A DNA stretch of 64,000 bases. Source: an uncultured Lachnospiraceae bacterium (lineage in GTDB: Bacteria > Bacillota > Clostridia > Lachnospirales > Lachnospiraceae). The DNA is taken from the NCBI GenBank assembly GCA_910578645.1, contig CAJTQI010000005.1, positions 124,001 to 188,000 of the forward strand, written 5' to 3'. Shown one piece after another: positions 18,057-26,956 of this stretch; the stretch's first letter is position 1, and the number at the start of each line of letters is the position of its first letter. A program made the position numbers and the translations under genes. Under the pieces are notes generated by a model, which was not told the origin of the DNA, ran no database searches, and was given only the letters and a program-made list of their open reading frames with translations.

Positions 18057-18335
18057 TTACCCTCAGTGAACAAAGGAACACATGGTCGGTAAAGAATCCA
18101 TTTCAGCTCCTGCTATGTTGCTTTCATTCCGCGTACGTCCGGTACGCGTCAATCAAGCGCCTTGCAGGAACTGAAATAGATTTCTTTCCGACTCTTCGAC
18201 CCTGGCCATGGATATTTGAGTGATTTTCAAGGCGGACGATTGAGGCGTACTGGACGTACGCCGATTGAGGACAACGCTGAAAAACGCTCAAATATCATGG
18301 CGCAGGGCACGTGTCCCTTTGTTCACTGAGGGTAA
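18057..18335. mobile_element. 279-bp MITE-like element with terminal inverted repeats
   Basis: The ends are near-perfect inverted repeats of about 27 bp: TTACCCTCAGTGAACAAAGG on the left and its complement on the right. Inside lie two long imperfect hairpins, each with a core of the type GCGTAC..GGACGTACGC flanked by GATTGA and GACAACG. One is framed by CATTTCAG/CTGAAAT and the other by ATATTTGAG/CTCAAATAT. It has no coding capacity. Related pieces occur at 7092, 54471, 59546 and (core only) 63097-63261. It was probably mobilised by a transposase encoded elsewhere. Confidence 0.75.
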
Positions 18336-18342
18336 GGTAATC

Positions 18343-18378
18343 GATTGAAAAATCAGCTTGATAACTGATTTTTCAATC
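18343..18378. repeat. Perfect 14-bp inverted repeat next to the MITE-like element
   Basis: GATTGAAAAATCAG at 18343-18356 pairs perfectly with CTGATTTTTCAATC at 18365-18378. The outer nine bases equal the arms of stem 1 in leader copies A and D, so it could be a relic of another leader copy. It could also be a terminator-like hairpin. Confidence 0.55.
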
Positions 18379-18434
18379 TGTAATTTAAGTCAGAGCCTCA
18401 AATGTGTGCTAATCGCAGTAAACCGTTCTGACAT

Positions 18435-18575
18435 GGAGAATTAGTGTGAAAAATCCATATGCGGAAGATTTTTCACACGCGAGATTCGTGTCTGCGCTCA
18501 CTTGACACAAACTCGTTACATGCGCTGTCTCAACAAAAGTTGAGACAAAAACATGCGCAGAAATGGAGGATTATT
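18435..18575 (+). ncRNA. Structured leader repeat, copy B (lipoprotein gene)
   Basis: Same plan as copy A. A GGAG site is followed by a 12-bp perfect stem GTGTGAAAAATC/GATTTTTCACAC. Then come CGCGAGATTCGTGTC pairing with GACACAAACTCG, a perfect hairpin GTCTCAAC-AAAA-GTTGAGAC, and TGCGCAGAAATGGAGG leading to the ATG at 18576. Compared with copies A and D the arms of stem 1 differ on both sides in a compensating way. No reading frame is conserved through all copies. Confidence 0.75.
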
Positions 18576-19979
18576 ATGAAAAAAAAGACGCTTAAAGTAA
18601 CATCAAAAAGAAACCACCGCTTCTATCCCTTGCTGTTATGCACTGCACTGGCCTGCACAGCATGCGGCGCAGATAACCAAGCAGAACAAAACACCTCCCA
18701 GGAAAGCGGGCAAACGTCGACATCGGATACTGTCGACAATAACCAACCGCCTCAGACAGAAGACGGCGGACAGACCGAAGAAGACAACAAACAGGCCGAA
18801 GAAGCTAACGGTCAAACTCCGGAGCCGGACACCTCCGCCTCTAAGCCGGACACATCTGTCAGCCCTGTCGAAACAAACATCACAATCGACATACACCAAG
18901 ACTCGGAGGAAGTCACTGCCGACGACGGCACCGTACTTCTCACGAAAAGCTATTCATACCCTGTTATTACTATAGAAGGGAACGACGCCGCTGCCGAGAA
19001 AATTAACGCCGATATCCGTTCCCGTGTGGAATCTTTCCGTGCCGACAGGGAATCGGAAGAATGGGCAAAAGGAGGTTATGTTGACTCGCAGGACTCGGAA
19101 TACGATTTCATTCCCTATATTGAAGATTTATCCTTCGGAATCCAAAGAGCTGACAGTAATGTCATTTCTTTTGTGAAATCGGCTTATTCCTTCACAGGAG
19201 GCGCCCACGGCAACTATGGCTCCGGAGGGATTAATTTTAATACCAAAACAGGGGATATCATCGCATTTTCCGACCTGAGTGACGATGCTGTCGCTTTCCA
19301 CGAAGATACTCTCGCCTACAACCAGAGCCTAGCCAAAACAGAGTCCTACCAAGAACGTATGTTTTCCTCAGATTTCCTTTCCTCCGATTCGTTGGAATCC
19401 GTATTATATGCCGACGACAAATGGTACCTTTCCACTGAGGGACTGGTTTTCATAAGCAATCCCTATGAACTGGGCCCCTACGTGGCAGGCACAATTGAAT
19501 TTGTCATCCCCTACAGCGACCTGGCGGATATGGGATTTAAGGATTCCTTCGCCTACACAGGCCGATTGATTCAAAAGCTACAGGAAGATGTAACATACAA
19601 CTCCGACTTAAACGGTGACGGAATACAAGACAACATCAGCATTCATGTTGAAAATACCGAAAAACCGGACGGCAGCTACACTGCCGTACCCTATCTTACC
19701 ATCAATGGAAAAGAATTTATCGGAAATGGCGAAAACGCCCTGCTAGAACTGACCGAAGGCAACGGCGAAAATTATTCCTGGCCACTGCTTTCCCTGTATG
19801 ACCTCAACGTGGAAGACCAGTATGTCGACCTGGTATTCCTGTCAGACATCCTCATCGAGAACCAGCATAGCTCTTACAGCTATTTCTACCGCTATATGGA
19901 AGACGGCTCCCTTGTCTATCTGGGAAAGGCACAGGGCGACGTCAATGACCCTTTGGTAACCGTTGATTTTGTGGAGTGA
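18576..19979 (+). CDS. Secreted lipoprotein with DUF4163/DUF3298 (RsiV/PdaC-like) domain
   Basis: The 467-residue protein has a basic N-terminus, a hydrophobic stretch and lipobox LACTAC, then an Asp/Glu/Gln/Thr-rich linker to about residue 105. The globular part resembles the DUF4163-DUF3298 unit found in RsiV and PdaC: SYSYPVITIEG opens it and FTGGAHGNYGSGGINF is its characteristic motif. A C-terminal extension with DLNGDGIQDN resembles a calcium-binding or dockerin-like loop. It is anchored outside the membrane; the ligand is unknown. It starts with GGAGG right behind leader copy B and converges with the DUF4422 gene, 7 bp apart. Confidence 0.85.
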   Translation: MKKKTLKVTSKRNHRFYPLLLCTALACTACGADNQAEQNTSQESGQTSTSDTVDNNQPPQTEDGGQTEEDNKQAEEANGQTPEPDTSASKPDTSVSPVETNITIDIHQDSEEVTADDGTVLLTKSYSYPVITIEGNDAAAEKINADIRSRVESFRADRESEEWAKGGYVDSQDSEYDFIPYIEDLSFGIQRADSNVISFVKSAYSFTGGAHGNYGSGGINFNTKTGDIIAFSDLSDDAVAFHEDTLAYNQSLAKTESYQERMFSSDFLSSDSLESVLYADDKWYLSTEGLVFISNPYELGPYVAGTIEFVIPYSDLADMGFKDSFAYTGRLIQKLQEDVTYNSDLNGDGIQDNISIHVENTEKPDGSYTAVPYLTINGKEFIGNGENALLELTEGNGENYSWPLLSLYDLNVEDQYVDLVFLSDILIENQHSSYSYFYRYMEDGSLVYLGKAQGDVNDPLVTVDFVE

Positions 19980-19986
19980 TGTGTTT

Positions 19987-21096
19987 TCATCTGAGAATTG
20001 TCAGAATCTTCTCCACAACCTCCGCCAGTTCCTTCTCATCTGAGATAAAGAGTCTGGCGGAGGCTTCCAGTGCAATATCTGTCACCTGGTTCTCTTTCAG
20101 AAAGCTTGTTTCCTCCGGTCCAAAGCACCCCATCTTACAGGCATTTACGGCCTCATTGATGCCGCTAAAATACCGCATCAGCCCATCAAACTGCCTCATC
20201 GAGTCAATGACGCTTTCCCCGTATCTTTGCCTTTCCAACTCACAGACGGCAATCACCTGCATGGACAGCTTTAATTCACCCGTGATGTCCGACGCCTCCA
20301 TCAGCACATCCGGCCGCTTTTCCAGGACGCCCAGGAAGTATTCTTTCGCCCCCTCCAAATCAGCCTCCAGGAAATACTCTGACAGCCTCTCTTTCATCTG
20401 CCTTGTCTCGTACTTTTCCGTGGTCATGCCAACCTTGCATTCATACACCTTAAGCCCTTTTACTTCTGTCCAAACCAAAAGCAGAAACTCCGAGATAAAC
20501 CCGTAGACACGTTTATGGTAATCGTCATAACCGCTGGCGTCGATTTTCTTTTCCACCTCCGCAAAGACAGAAAAAAGCCATGCGGCATATTCATCGTACA
20601 ATTTCTTGGATGTTACCATCATATTGCCGAAATAAGTACCGTTTCCATGTACCAGACGTTCAAAAGCGTCATAATACTCCGGATACATCTGCCGGATGAC
20701 TTCCCCGGTTGTGACCAGGTCAAAAATATTGTAATCACTTGCATATCCGTCAAAATAAGAAAAATTCAATTTGAGCTTCTTGGACACAATCATATCATAC
20801 TCTTCCAGAATAGACAGGTAATCCCTTTCATTAAAAATTCTGCCTTCCTCCGTGCAGAAATACCGCCTGTAATGGCATATTCCCACATAATCCGTTGTGC
20901 GTACATTTTTCCACACCCAGTACACCCCTGTCAATTCTCCGTAATAGCAGTTTTTCTCCGAAATATTGTCCCCTGTGTTATCTCCTGCATAACCGTAATC
21001 TTCTCCCCCTGCCCGTCCCACGTGCAGCGGCATATAGATTGGGTCTTTTGGCTGCTCAAATTTCTTATGTGTCATCGTAAAAATCATAACTGACAT
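19987..21096 (-). CDS. DUF4422 family protein (glycosyltransferase-like)
   Basis: The 369-residue protein has the DUF4422 pattern: MIFTMTHKKFEQPKD near the start, GDNTGDNISEKNCYYGELTG, YWVWKN and VGICHYRRYF. The family occurs in capsule and exopolysaccharide clusters and is regarded as glycosyltransferase-related. I chose the ATG at 21096 because GGGGA lies eight bases upstream and family members start here; an ATG at 21255 would add 53 unlike residues and run into the promoter of the divergent gene. No other sugar genes are near, so it stands alone. Confidence 0.8.
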   Translation of the reverse strand: MSVMIFTMTHKKFEQPKDPIYMPLHVGRAGGEDYGYAGDNTGDNISEKNCYYGELTGVYWVWKNVRTTDYVGICHYRRYFCTEEGRIFNERDYLSILEEYDMIVSKKLKLNFSYFDGYASDYNIFDLVTTGEVIRQMYPEYYDAFERLVHGNGTYFGNMMVTSKKLYDEYAAWLFSVFAEVEKKIDASGYDDYHKRVYGFISEFLLLVWTEVKGLKVYECKVGMTTEKYETRQMKERLSEYFLEADLEGAKEYFLGVLEKRPDVLMEASDITGELKLSMQVIAVCELERQRYGESVIDSMRQFDGLMRYFSGINEAVNACKMGCFGPEETSFLKENQVTDIALEASARLFISDEKELAEVVEKILTILR

Positions 21097-21248
21097 ATGT
21101 GTCATCCCCATTTCTGTCAAACAAATATGATACTTCATTTCCCGGCCAAACTTGCGGCGCAAATTAAGAAATTTTTCACGCCCTTTTATCATACCTGCAA
21201 AACAAGCGATGTGCAAGTCACGGTTTGTCCACTCCTCTAAAATAAGTG

Positions 21249-21285
21249 TTGACATTTATTCCGTTTGATATCATAATGATATCAA
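21249..21285 (+). promoter_or_regulatory. Promoter with palindromic operator for the SPFH-RHH operon
   Basis: TTGACA at 21249-21254 and CATAAT at 21272-21277 are 17 bp apart. A perfect 10-bp inverted repeat, TTGATATCAT-A-ATGATATCAA at 21265-21285, covers the -10 box. This is how ribbon-helix-helix repressors often bind, and the operon it drives encodes one (22456-22656), so autoregulation is plausible but inferred. Confidence 0.7.
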
Positions 21286-21319
21286 CAAGATTACACAGCA
21301 ACCGAAATGGAGGTTACAT

Positions 21320-22366
21320 ATGAAAGAAAATACTTTAGAAGAAAAAATTATCCAAGGAAAGAAAAACGGACTTTTTGCGTTGTTGGGCATCATTCTGCTC
21401 TATGCCGTGGCAATTATGGGAATCCTGGTCAGCAGCGCCATGATGAATTACCCAACAGGCAACATCTTCCGGCTTGTCATTCGTCTTATTTTTATCCTGT
21501 GCCTGCTCATCGTTATGTTTGGTTGGATTCTCTTTTGTGGGCTGAAAGTATTAAAACCCCAGGAAGCACTCGTCCTGACACTGTTTGGCAAATACATCGG
21601 CACCCTCAAGGGCGACGGTTTCTATTTCGTCAATCCCTTCTGTTCGGGCGTGAATCCCGCGGCCCGCACGAAGCTGAGCCAGAGCGGGGATGTAAAAGGT
21701 ATGAATACGCCCGACTCCGCCTCTCTCAATATGAATGTACAGGAGGTTGCCACAAAAAAACTCTCCTTAAAGGTTATGACCTTAAACAACAGCCGCCAGA
21801 AAATCAACGACTGCCTGGGTAACCCTGTAGAAATCGGCATCGCCGTGACCTGGCGTATCGTAGACACCGTAAAAGCCGTATTCAACGTAGACAACTACAA
21901 AGAATTTCTGTCATTACAATGTGACAGCGCCTTACGCAATATTGTCCGCACTTATCCTTACGACGTGGCACAGGGCGTGGACACCACCGGGGACGGTATC
22001 GCCGACGAAGGCAGCCTGCGCGGTTCCAGTGAAATCGTAGCCGCAAAAATCCGGGATGAAATCCAGGCAAAGGTACAGGAGGCAGGGTTAGAAATCATCG
22101 AAGCAAGAATCACCTACCTGGCCTACGCCCCTGAAATTGCCGCCGTTATGTTGCAGAGACAGCAGGCGTCTGCTATTATTGATGCAAGGAAAATGATTGT
22201 GGACGGTGCGGTAGGTATGGTCGAAATGGCTCTGGAGCGGCTTAGTGAAAACAAGACGATAGAGTTGGACGAAGAACGCAAAGCGGCTATGGTATCCAAT
22301 CTGTTAGTTGTGCTGTGCGGCAGCCATGATGCACAGCCGGTAGTCAATTCCGGCAGCCTGTACTAA
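21320..22366 (+). CDS. SPFH/band 7 (stomatin/prohibitin-like) membrane protein
   Basis: The 348-residue protein has two N-terminal membrane helices (~20-42 and ~50-75). An SPFH domain starts at KVLKPQEALVLTLFGKYIG and continues through NVQEVATKKLSLKVMTLNN and ARITYLAYAPEIAAVMLQRQQA. SPFH proteins form ring-like scaffolds at membranes and organise microdomains or proteolysis. GGAGG precedes the ATG. It is followed 89 bp later by a small ribbon-helix-helix protein on the same strand, and both likely start from the promoter at 21249. Confidence 0.9.
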   Translation: MKENTLEEKIIQGKKNGLFALLGIILLYAVAIMGILVSSAMMNYPTGNIFRLVIRLIFILCLLIVMFGWILFCGLKVLKPQEALVLTLFGKYIGTLKGDGFYFVNPFCSGVNPAARTKLSQSGDVKGMNTPDSASLNMNVQEVATKKLSLKVMTLNNSRQKINDCLGNPVEIGIAVTWRIVDTVKAVFNVDNYKEFLSLQCDSALRNIVRTYPYDVAQGVDTTGDGIADEGSLRGSSEIVAAKIRDEIQAKVQEAGLEIIEARITYLAYAPEIAAVMLQRQQASAIIDARKMIVDGAVGMVEMALERLSENKTIELDEERKAAMVSNLLVVLCGSHDAQPVVNSGSLY

Positions 22367-22455
22367 CATAATCTGCTTACGCAGTCATTTTATCCTGCGA
22401 AGTTTGCACAGTCATTACGGGAACGTTATATAGATAAAATAGAAATGAGGACATC

Positions 22456-22656
22456 ATGGGAGATTCAGGCAAGAAGCAAATACCTCTAAGATTATCCGTC
22501 AAACTGTATAATGCCATTGCCGCCTGGGCGGAAGATGATTTCCGCTCCGTCAACGGACAGATTGAGTATCTCCTGACAGAGTGTGTCAGGCAGCGCAAGA
22601 AGAACGGGAAGTATGTATCCGACGAAATTGACGTGCCGCCAAAACTGGATATTTAA
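22456..22656 (+). CDS. Small ribbon-helix-helix (Arc-like) DNA-binding protein
   Basis: This 66-residue protein starts KKQIPLRLSVKLYNAIAAWA and continues EDDFRSVNGQIEYLLTECVRQ. That gives a basic beta strand and two helices, as in Arc/MetJ-type repressors and the Arc-like proteins found beside SPFH genes. It probably dimerises and binds the palindrome at 21265-21285. Its start has a modest AGGACA ribosome site. It could equally regulate something elsewhere. Confidence 0.75.
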   Translation: MGDSGKKQIPLRLSVKLYNAIAAWAEDDFRSVNGQIEYLLTECVRQRKKNGKYVSDEIDVPPKLDI

Positions 22657-22700
22657 TGATTTCCCACCTTTCGGGAATGAGGGGTACAATGTTTAGCGTA

Positions 22701-23570
22701 TCAAAAAAGCGCCATCTGCTCATACCCTTTATTTTCCGGAAATTCCTGTAGATATGCAAAGTTTTGTCCTATGTCACTCACAATGTGATGTTCTCTACAA
22801 AAGTCATGGAAATACCGCATCAGTTCATCTGAGTTTTCACTTGGAATCTCATAGGCATACCCGAACTTCTTGTGGTATTTCTCATGCAGCCCTGGAAAAT
22901 GTCTGTCCAGCGCGGCATAGAAATATTCCCTGTCTCCTCTTCTGAGTGTGAGTCCCATCCCGAAACAGATAATCCCGTACACGCCCGCATCCCCGCAATA
23001 TTTTAAAATCCCCCGGATATTTTCCTGAGTGTCATTGATATAAGGAAGAATCGGAGACAGCCAGACCACCGTGGGAATGCCATGCTTCCGCATAATTTGT
23101 AACACCTCATAACGCCTTTTGGTTGTGCATACTTTCGGTTCTACAATGCGGCACAACTCTTCATCGTAGGTCGTAAGCGTCATCTGCACCACACATTTCG
23201 CTTTACGGTTAATGCTCGTAAGCAAGTCCAAGTCCCTGAGAATCCGGTCCGATTTGGTCTGTACCGTGACACCAAAACCATATGCATCAATCAGTTCCAG
23301 ACATCTTCTGGTAAGTCTCAGTTCTTCTTCACAGTGCATATAAGAGTCACACATGGCTCCCGTTCCAATCATGCACTTTTTCCGCTTAGAGCGCAACGCC
23401 CTCTCCAACAATTGAGGTGCATTCTGTTTCACTTCCACATCCTCAAACGCATGGGTAAACTGATAGCATTCACTGCGGCTGTCGCAGTAAATACATCCAT
23501 GGGTACAACCTCTGTACAAATTCATACCATTCCCAGAAGACAATATCCCTTTGGCCTCCACAAAATGCAT
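22701..23570 (-). CDS. SPL-family radical SAM protein
   Basis: The 289-residue protein begins MHFVEAKGILSSGNGMNLYRG and has the cluster motif CTHGCIYC (Cx3Cx2C) that holds a 4Fe-4S cluster for S-adenosylmethionine cleavage. The pattern (ILSSGNGMNLYRGCTHGCIYCDSRS, here spanning two short motifs) matches Rv2578c/SplB-related proteins of unknown substrate. It is the last of four same-strand genes (PAP2, oxidoreductase, MATE, radical SAM) with gaps of 25-54 bp. A longer reading upstream to 23726 overlaps the MATE gene and is rejected. Confidence 0.88.
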   Translation of the reverse strand: MHFVEAKGILSSGNGMNLYRGCTHGCIYCDSRSECYQFTHAFEDVEVKQNAPQLLERALRSKRKKCMIGTGAMCDSYMHCEEELRLTRRCLELIDAYGFGVTVQTKSDRILRDLDLLTSINRKAKCVVQMTLTTYDEELCRIVEPKVCTTKRRYEVLQIMRKHGIPTVVWLSPILPYINDTQENIRGILKYCGDAGVYGIICFGMGLTLRRGDREYFYAALDRHFPGLHEKYHKKFGYAYEIPSENSDELMRYFHDFCREHHIVSDIGQNFAYLQEFPENKGYEQMALF

Positions 23571-23595
23571 CCTGTCCTTTTCCCCTTTTTCTTTC

Positions 23596-24939
23596 CTAAT
23601 TGCCCTGCAATCTCTTTTCACACAATTTGATACAGTGCAGACAGGTAGGCACGATATAGGCGCAGGCGGAAAGCCATGCCGTCTGGTCTGCAAAACAAAT
23701 CGCCGTAAATCCAAACAACGGCACAAAGCACAGGCTAACCACGCACCTTGCCACCATCTCTAAACCTCCCGCCGCAACTACGCGCCCCGAGAAGCCAAGC
23801 CCCTGGGTGCACATGCGGCAGACGTTTAATATCCCCAGGCTCCAATAGAAATATCCCATACACCGTAAATATTTCGCAGAGGCATCCAGAATAGCCACGT
23901 TTTCCCCCGATATGAAAAGAAGGGACAATGTCCTGCCGAAGAATATGAGCACAATCCCCGCAAACGCTCCATAAAATATACCAATGGCCGTCCCTTGCTT
24001 AATTCCTGTCTTAATGCGCTCTATCTTACCTGCACCAAGGTTTTGGCTGCAGAATACGGAAACTCCTGTGGCTAACGCATCAAAGGGACACATAGCAAAC
24101 TGCTTAATCCGCATCCCCGCCGTAAAGCCGGACACATACACACTTCCCAGGCCGTTATTGGCAGACTGCATAACCATGCTGCCGATTGCGGTAATCGAAT
24201 ACTGCAGCCCCATAGGAAGTCCCATAGCTAACATTAGCTTGACCGTGCCGCCGTCCAGACGGCAATCCTGCCGCTTCAGACGCAGGACAGGCATCTTTTT
24301 GCGCATATAAATATAACACAGGACACCGCTTACCGCCTGCGCCATCACCGTAGCCGCAGCCGCCCCCGCACAGCCTAAACCAAGGACCATAATAAAAAAC
24401 AAATCCATGCCAATATTTAACACGGTAGAAAAAGCAAGAAACATAAAGGGTGTCCTGCTGTCTCCCACCGAACGGAAAATCCCCGCCATAAGGTTATACA
24501 GTAAGTTAAAAGGAATACCCAGAAAAATAATAAACAAATACTGATATGCATTTTTGTAAATATCCTCCGGCGTGGACAGAAGGTGCAGGATTTGCGGGCA
24601 CAAGAGTGCACACAACACCGTCAGCACCACCGCAAAAATTCCTGACAATACCATGCCGTGAAAAATATCGCTGCGCATCTTATCATAGTCTTTCGCCCCA
24701 AAGCTTTTGGCAATGGGAATGCCAAATCCGCAGCATACCCCTATACAAAAGCCCAATACAAGAAACTGGACGCTGCTTGATGCACCCACTCCCGCCAATG
24801 CATCCGCGCCCAAAATCCGCCCTACAATGGCGGCATCTATGATATTGTAAGTCTGCTGCAACAAATTCCCAATCAGAAGAGGCACAGCAAACCGCAAAAT
24901 TAAAGGAAGCGGTTTGCCCTCCGTCATGCTTTTTGTCAT
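23596..24939 (-). CDS. MATE family efflux transporter
   Basis: A 447-residue twelve-helix exporter starting MTKSMTEGKPLPLILRFAVP and then LLIGNLLQQTYNIIDAAIVG, the usual opening of DinF/NorM-like clostridial MATE proteins. The ATG at 24939 has AAGGAGG ten bases upstream. It is 54 bp after the oxidoreductase gene and 25 bp before the radical SAM gene, so it belongs to the same probable transcript. Substrate unknown. Confidence 0.9.
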   Translation of the reverse strand: MTKSMTEGKPLPLILRFAVPLLIGNLLQQTYNIIDAAIVGRILGADALAGVGASSSVQFLVLGFCIGVCCGFGIPIAKSFGAKDYDKMRSDIFHGMVLSGIFAVVLTVLCALLCPQILHLLSTPEDIYKNAYQYLFIIFLGIPFNLLYNLMAGIFRSVGDSRTPFMFLAFSTVLNIGMDLFFIMVLGLGCAGAAAATVMAQAVSGVLCYIYMRKKMPVLRLKRQDCRLDGGTVKLMLAMGLPMGLQYSITAIGSMVMQSANNGLGSVYVSGFTAGMRIKQFAMCPFDALATGVSVFCSQNLGAGKIERIKTGIKQGTAIGIFYGAFAGIVLIFFGRTLSLLFISGENVAILDASAKYLRCMGYFYWSLGILNVCRMCTQGLGFSGRVVAAGGLEMVARCVVSLCFVPLFGFTAICFADQTAWLSACAYIVPTCLHCIKLCEKRLQGN

Positions 24940-24993
24940 ATGTATCAAACCTCCTTGTATGTCATGGGGCTATACTTGCCAAAATCGTAGTCT

Positions 24994-25971
24994 TTATTCG
25001 CAGGGAAGTTTAAATCCCCACTGCTCCCTGACTGTGTCCAATATCCTCATGAGCCGCATTGTCTCGCTGTGCGGCATCTGTACACACTCAACCCGGCCAT
25101 TGCGAATTGCCTCCGCACAGGCTGCGGCTTCATACTCATATCCGTTAATCTGTTCCGGCACCGGATAACAGGCAGTCAATTTTTTATCCCCATCATAGAC
25201 ACGGATTTCCGAACAGTTATCCAAGGCATTCGTCTCGATATAGCCTTTCTCTCCATAGATGATTCCCCGGTTATCCATGCACGCTAACATATTGCTGTGG
25301 AGCACCGCTGTCTTCGCCCCTTCAAATGTCAATGTGATGCCGTTCATCCAGTCCACACCTTCCGGCGACATCACCGCGCTTGACTGGATATCCCGTACCT
25401 CTTCCGTGAAAATTGTCAGCGCAAAATTAAGCGGGTATACCCCTAAATCAAGCAAAGCGCCGCCTGCCAGCTCCGGCCTGGAAAGCCGCTCCACATGGGA
25501 TATCGGCCCACCAAAATCCGCCACAACAGAGCGCACTTCCCCGATAACCCCCTGGGCTATCAAGTCAACTATCATTTGCCTGCTGGGCATGTACCTGGGC
25601 CAGAATGCCTCTGCCAGAAGAAGGCCCTTATCCCTGGCCAGCGCAATCAACTCTTCCGCCTGGGAGGCATTGACGGTAAATGCTTTCTCTAAGAGTACAT
25701 GCTTCCCATGTTCCAGACAAAGCTTTGCGTGCCGATAGTGGTGGGAGTGGGGAGACGCCACATAAATAAGTTCTGCTTCCGGGTCGTTTACAAGTTCCTC
25801 ATAGGAACCATATGCCTTTTGAAACCCCCATTTTTCCGCAAAATGCTTCGCACGCTCATAACTTCTGGAAGCCGCCCCATAGCACTCGAACATCTCAAGT
25901 CCATTGACCGCCTTCGCCATACTGTTTGCAATGTTGCCCGTTGCAAGAATCGAAAATTTTATTTTTTCCAT
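24994..25971 (-). CDS. Gfo/Idh/MocA family oxidoreductase
   Basis: The 325-residue protein has an N-terminal Rossmann fold (FSILATGNIANSMAKAV), the EKAFTVNASQAEEL segment where family members carry the catalytic lysine (EKP/EKA), and a C-terminal GFO/IDH domain. It resembles trans-1,2-dihydrobenzene-1,2-diol dehydrogenase-like members, which oxidise sugars or diols with NAD(P). The substrate is not evident. It is the second gene of the PAP2-oxidoreductase-MATE-radical SAM run. Confidence 0.9.
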   Translation of the reverse strand: MEKIKFSILATGNIANSMAKAVNGLEMFECYGAASRSYERAKHFAEKWGFQKAYGSYEELVNDPEAELIYVASPHSHHYRHAKLCLEHGKHVLLEKAFTVNASQAEELIALARDKGLLLAEAFWPRYMPSRQMIVDLIAQGVIGEVRSVVADFGGPISHVERLSRPELAGGALLDLGVYPLNFALTIFTEEVRDIQSSAVMSPEGVDWMNGITLTFEGAKTAVLHSNMLACMDNRGIIYGEKGYIETNALDNCSEIRVYDGDKKLTACYPVPEQINGYEYEAAACAEAIRNGRVECVQMPHSETMRLMRILDTVREQWGFKLPCE

Positions 25972-26009
25972 AGTTCACTCCATTTCCGCTCTTTGTGCAA
26001 TTAATCGTT

Positions 26010-26570
26010 TCAATACGGTTTATATGTTTCACCGCGTCTTTTTATCATCCGGTCCGCCAGATTCTCCGCCGCAAAACTGATAAGAACACCGCTCAATATG
26101 CCGAACAATACGTCGCTTGGGTAGTGTACGCCTACATAAAGCCGCGACAAGGCAATTAAAAAAGCCAGAATCAAAGCCGGCACGCCATACTTCTTGGGCA
26201 ACCTGCGGTACATAATACACGCCACCGCAAACGAACAGGCCGAATGCCCTGACGGAAAAGAAGAATCCACAGGCATCCGTACCAGATATGTCAACCCTTC
26301 AATCACCTCATAGGGCCTCGTCCGATTGACCAAGGGCTTAAGCAGTATGTTGTTGACAAGCAACGTCCCTATAAGTGACAATGTTGTCATAAATCCTATG
26401 TATCTTGTCTTAGGGATAAGAAGCAGAAGGAGCGTCAGCGCAATCCAAACAGCGCCTCCGTTTCCCAACGTCGTAATCAGACGCAAAACCGGCGTCAGAA
26501 CCGGATTCCTGACTGACTCCTGAAGAAAAAGCAGTATGTTTTCATCCAAACTTGACAATGTATACAGCAT
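26010..26570 (-). CDS. PAP2 family lipid phosphatase
   Basis: The 186-residue membrane protein has the three PAP2 motifs: KPLVNRTRP (Kx6RP), PSGHS, and SRLYVGVHYPSD (SRx5Hx3D). Several helices surround them. Such enzymes dephosphorylate undecaprenyl pyrophosphate or phosphatidate-type lipids at the outer membrane face. It is probably the first gene of the four-gene run downstream. Confidence 0.92.
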   Translation of the reverse strand: MLYTLSSLDENILLFLQESVRNPVLTPVLRLITTLGNGGAVWIALTLLLLLIPKTRYIGFMTTLSLIGTLLVNNILLKPLVNRTRPYEVIEGLTYLVRMPVDSSFPSGHSACSFAVACIMYRRLPKKYGVPALILAFLIALSRLYVGVHYPSDVLFGILSGVLISFAAENLADRMIKRRGETYKPY

Positions 26571-26709
26571 ATCTTTTCCGTCCCCTATACTTTAATGTAC
26601 GCTCGAAATCTCTCTTGCACCTGCCTCTGTGGCTGATTTTGTAACATATGCACATCCGACAAATAATCATCTCACATAACCAGGCACAAAGAAACCCCGA
26701 TAATACATT

Positions 26710-26882
26710 TTATTGAACATACACAGCACATCCCGATACAAAGCAGCTGCTGAACTCTATTTTTTCACTGCATTCATACTTCTCTTTTATCCCTGAGCAA
26801 AACTGCATAAAAACAGGATTTTTCACATACTCTTCCATTCAGTCAATGTTGGACAATGGTTCCTATCCTGTAAATCAATCAT
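26710..26882 (-). pseudogene. Frameshifted remnant resembling a DUF3788-type protein
   Basis: Reading the minus strand from ATG 26882 gives MIDLQDRNHCPTLTEW. After a one-base frame change this continues MEEYVKNPVFMQFC, CSGIKEKYECSEKIEFSSC and stops at 26710. The PTL...EYV.NP.F..FC....Y order resembles the start of DUF3788 proteins, but only from memory of the family. The rest of the gap (26571-26709 and 26883-26956) shows nothing I can name. Confidence 0.4.
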
Positions 26883-26956
26883 ATGAATAGCCATGCCTTT
26901 CTTTTAACCTGTGAACTTTGAGCCGCAAACACAAATTTGCCTCCTGCTCAATTCTT

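Noticed and set aside
17882..18073. 63-codon open frame on the minus strand in the gap before the MITE
   Set aside because: No ribosome site, and it starts inside the repeat element; no family resemblance.
18447..18460. GTGTG start suggestive of a group II intron 5' end
   Set aside because: The bases are one arm of a perfect 12-bp stem; there is no domain V, reverse transcriptase or matching 3' end.
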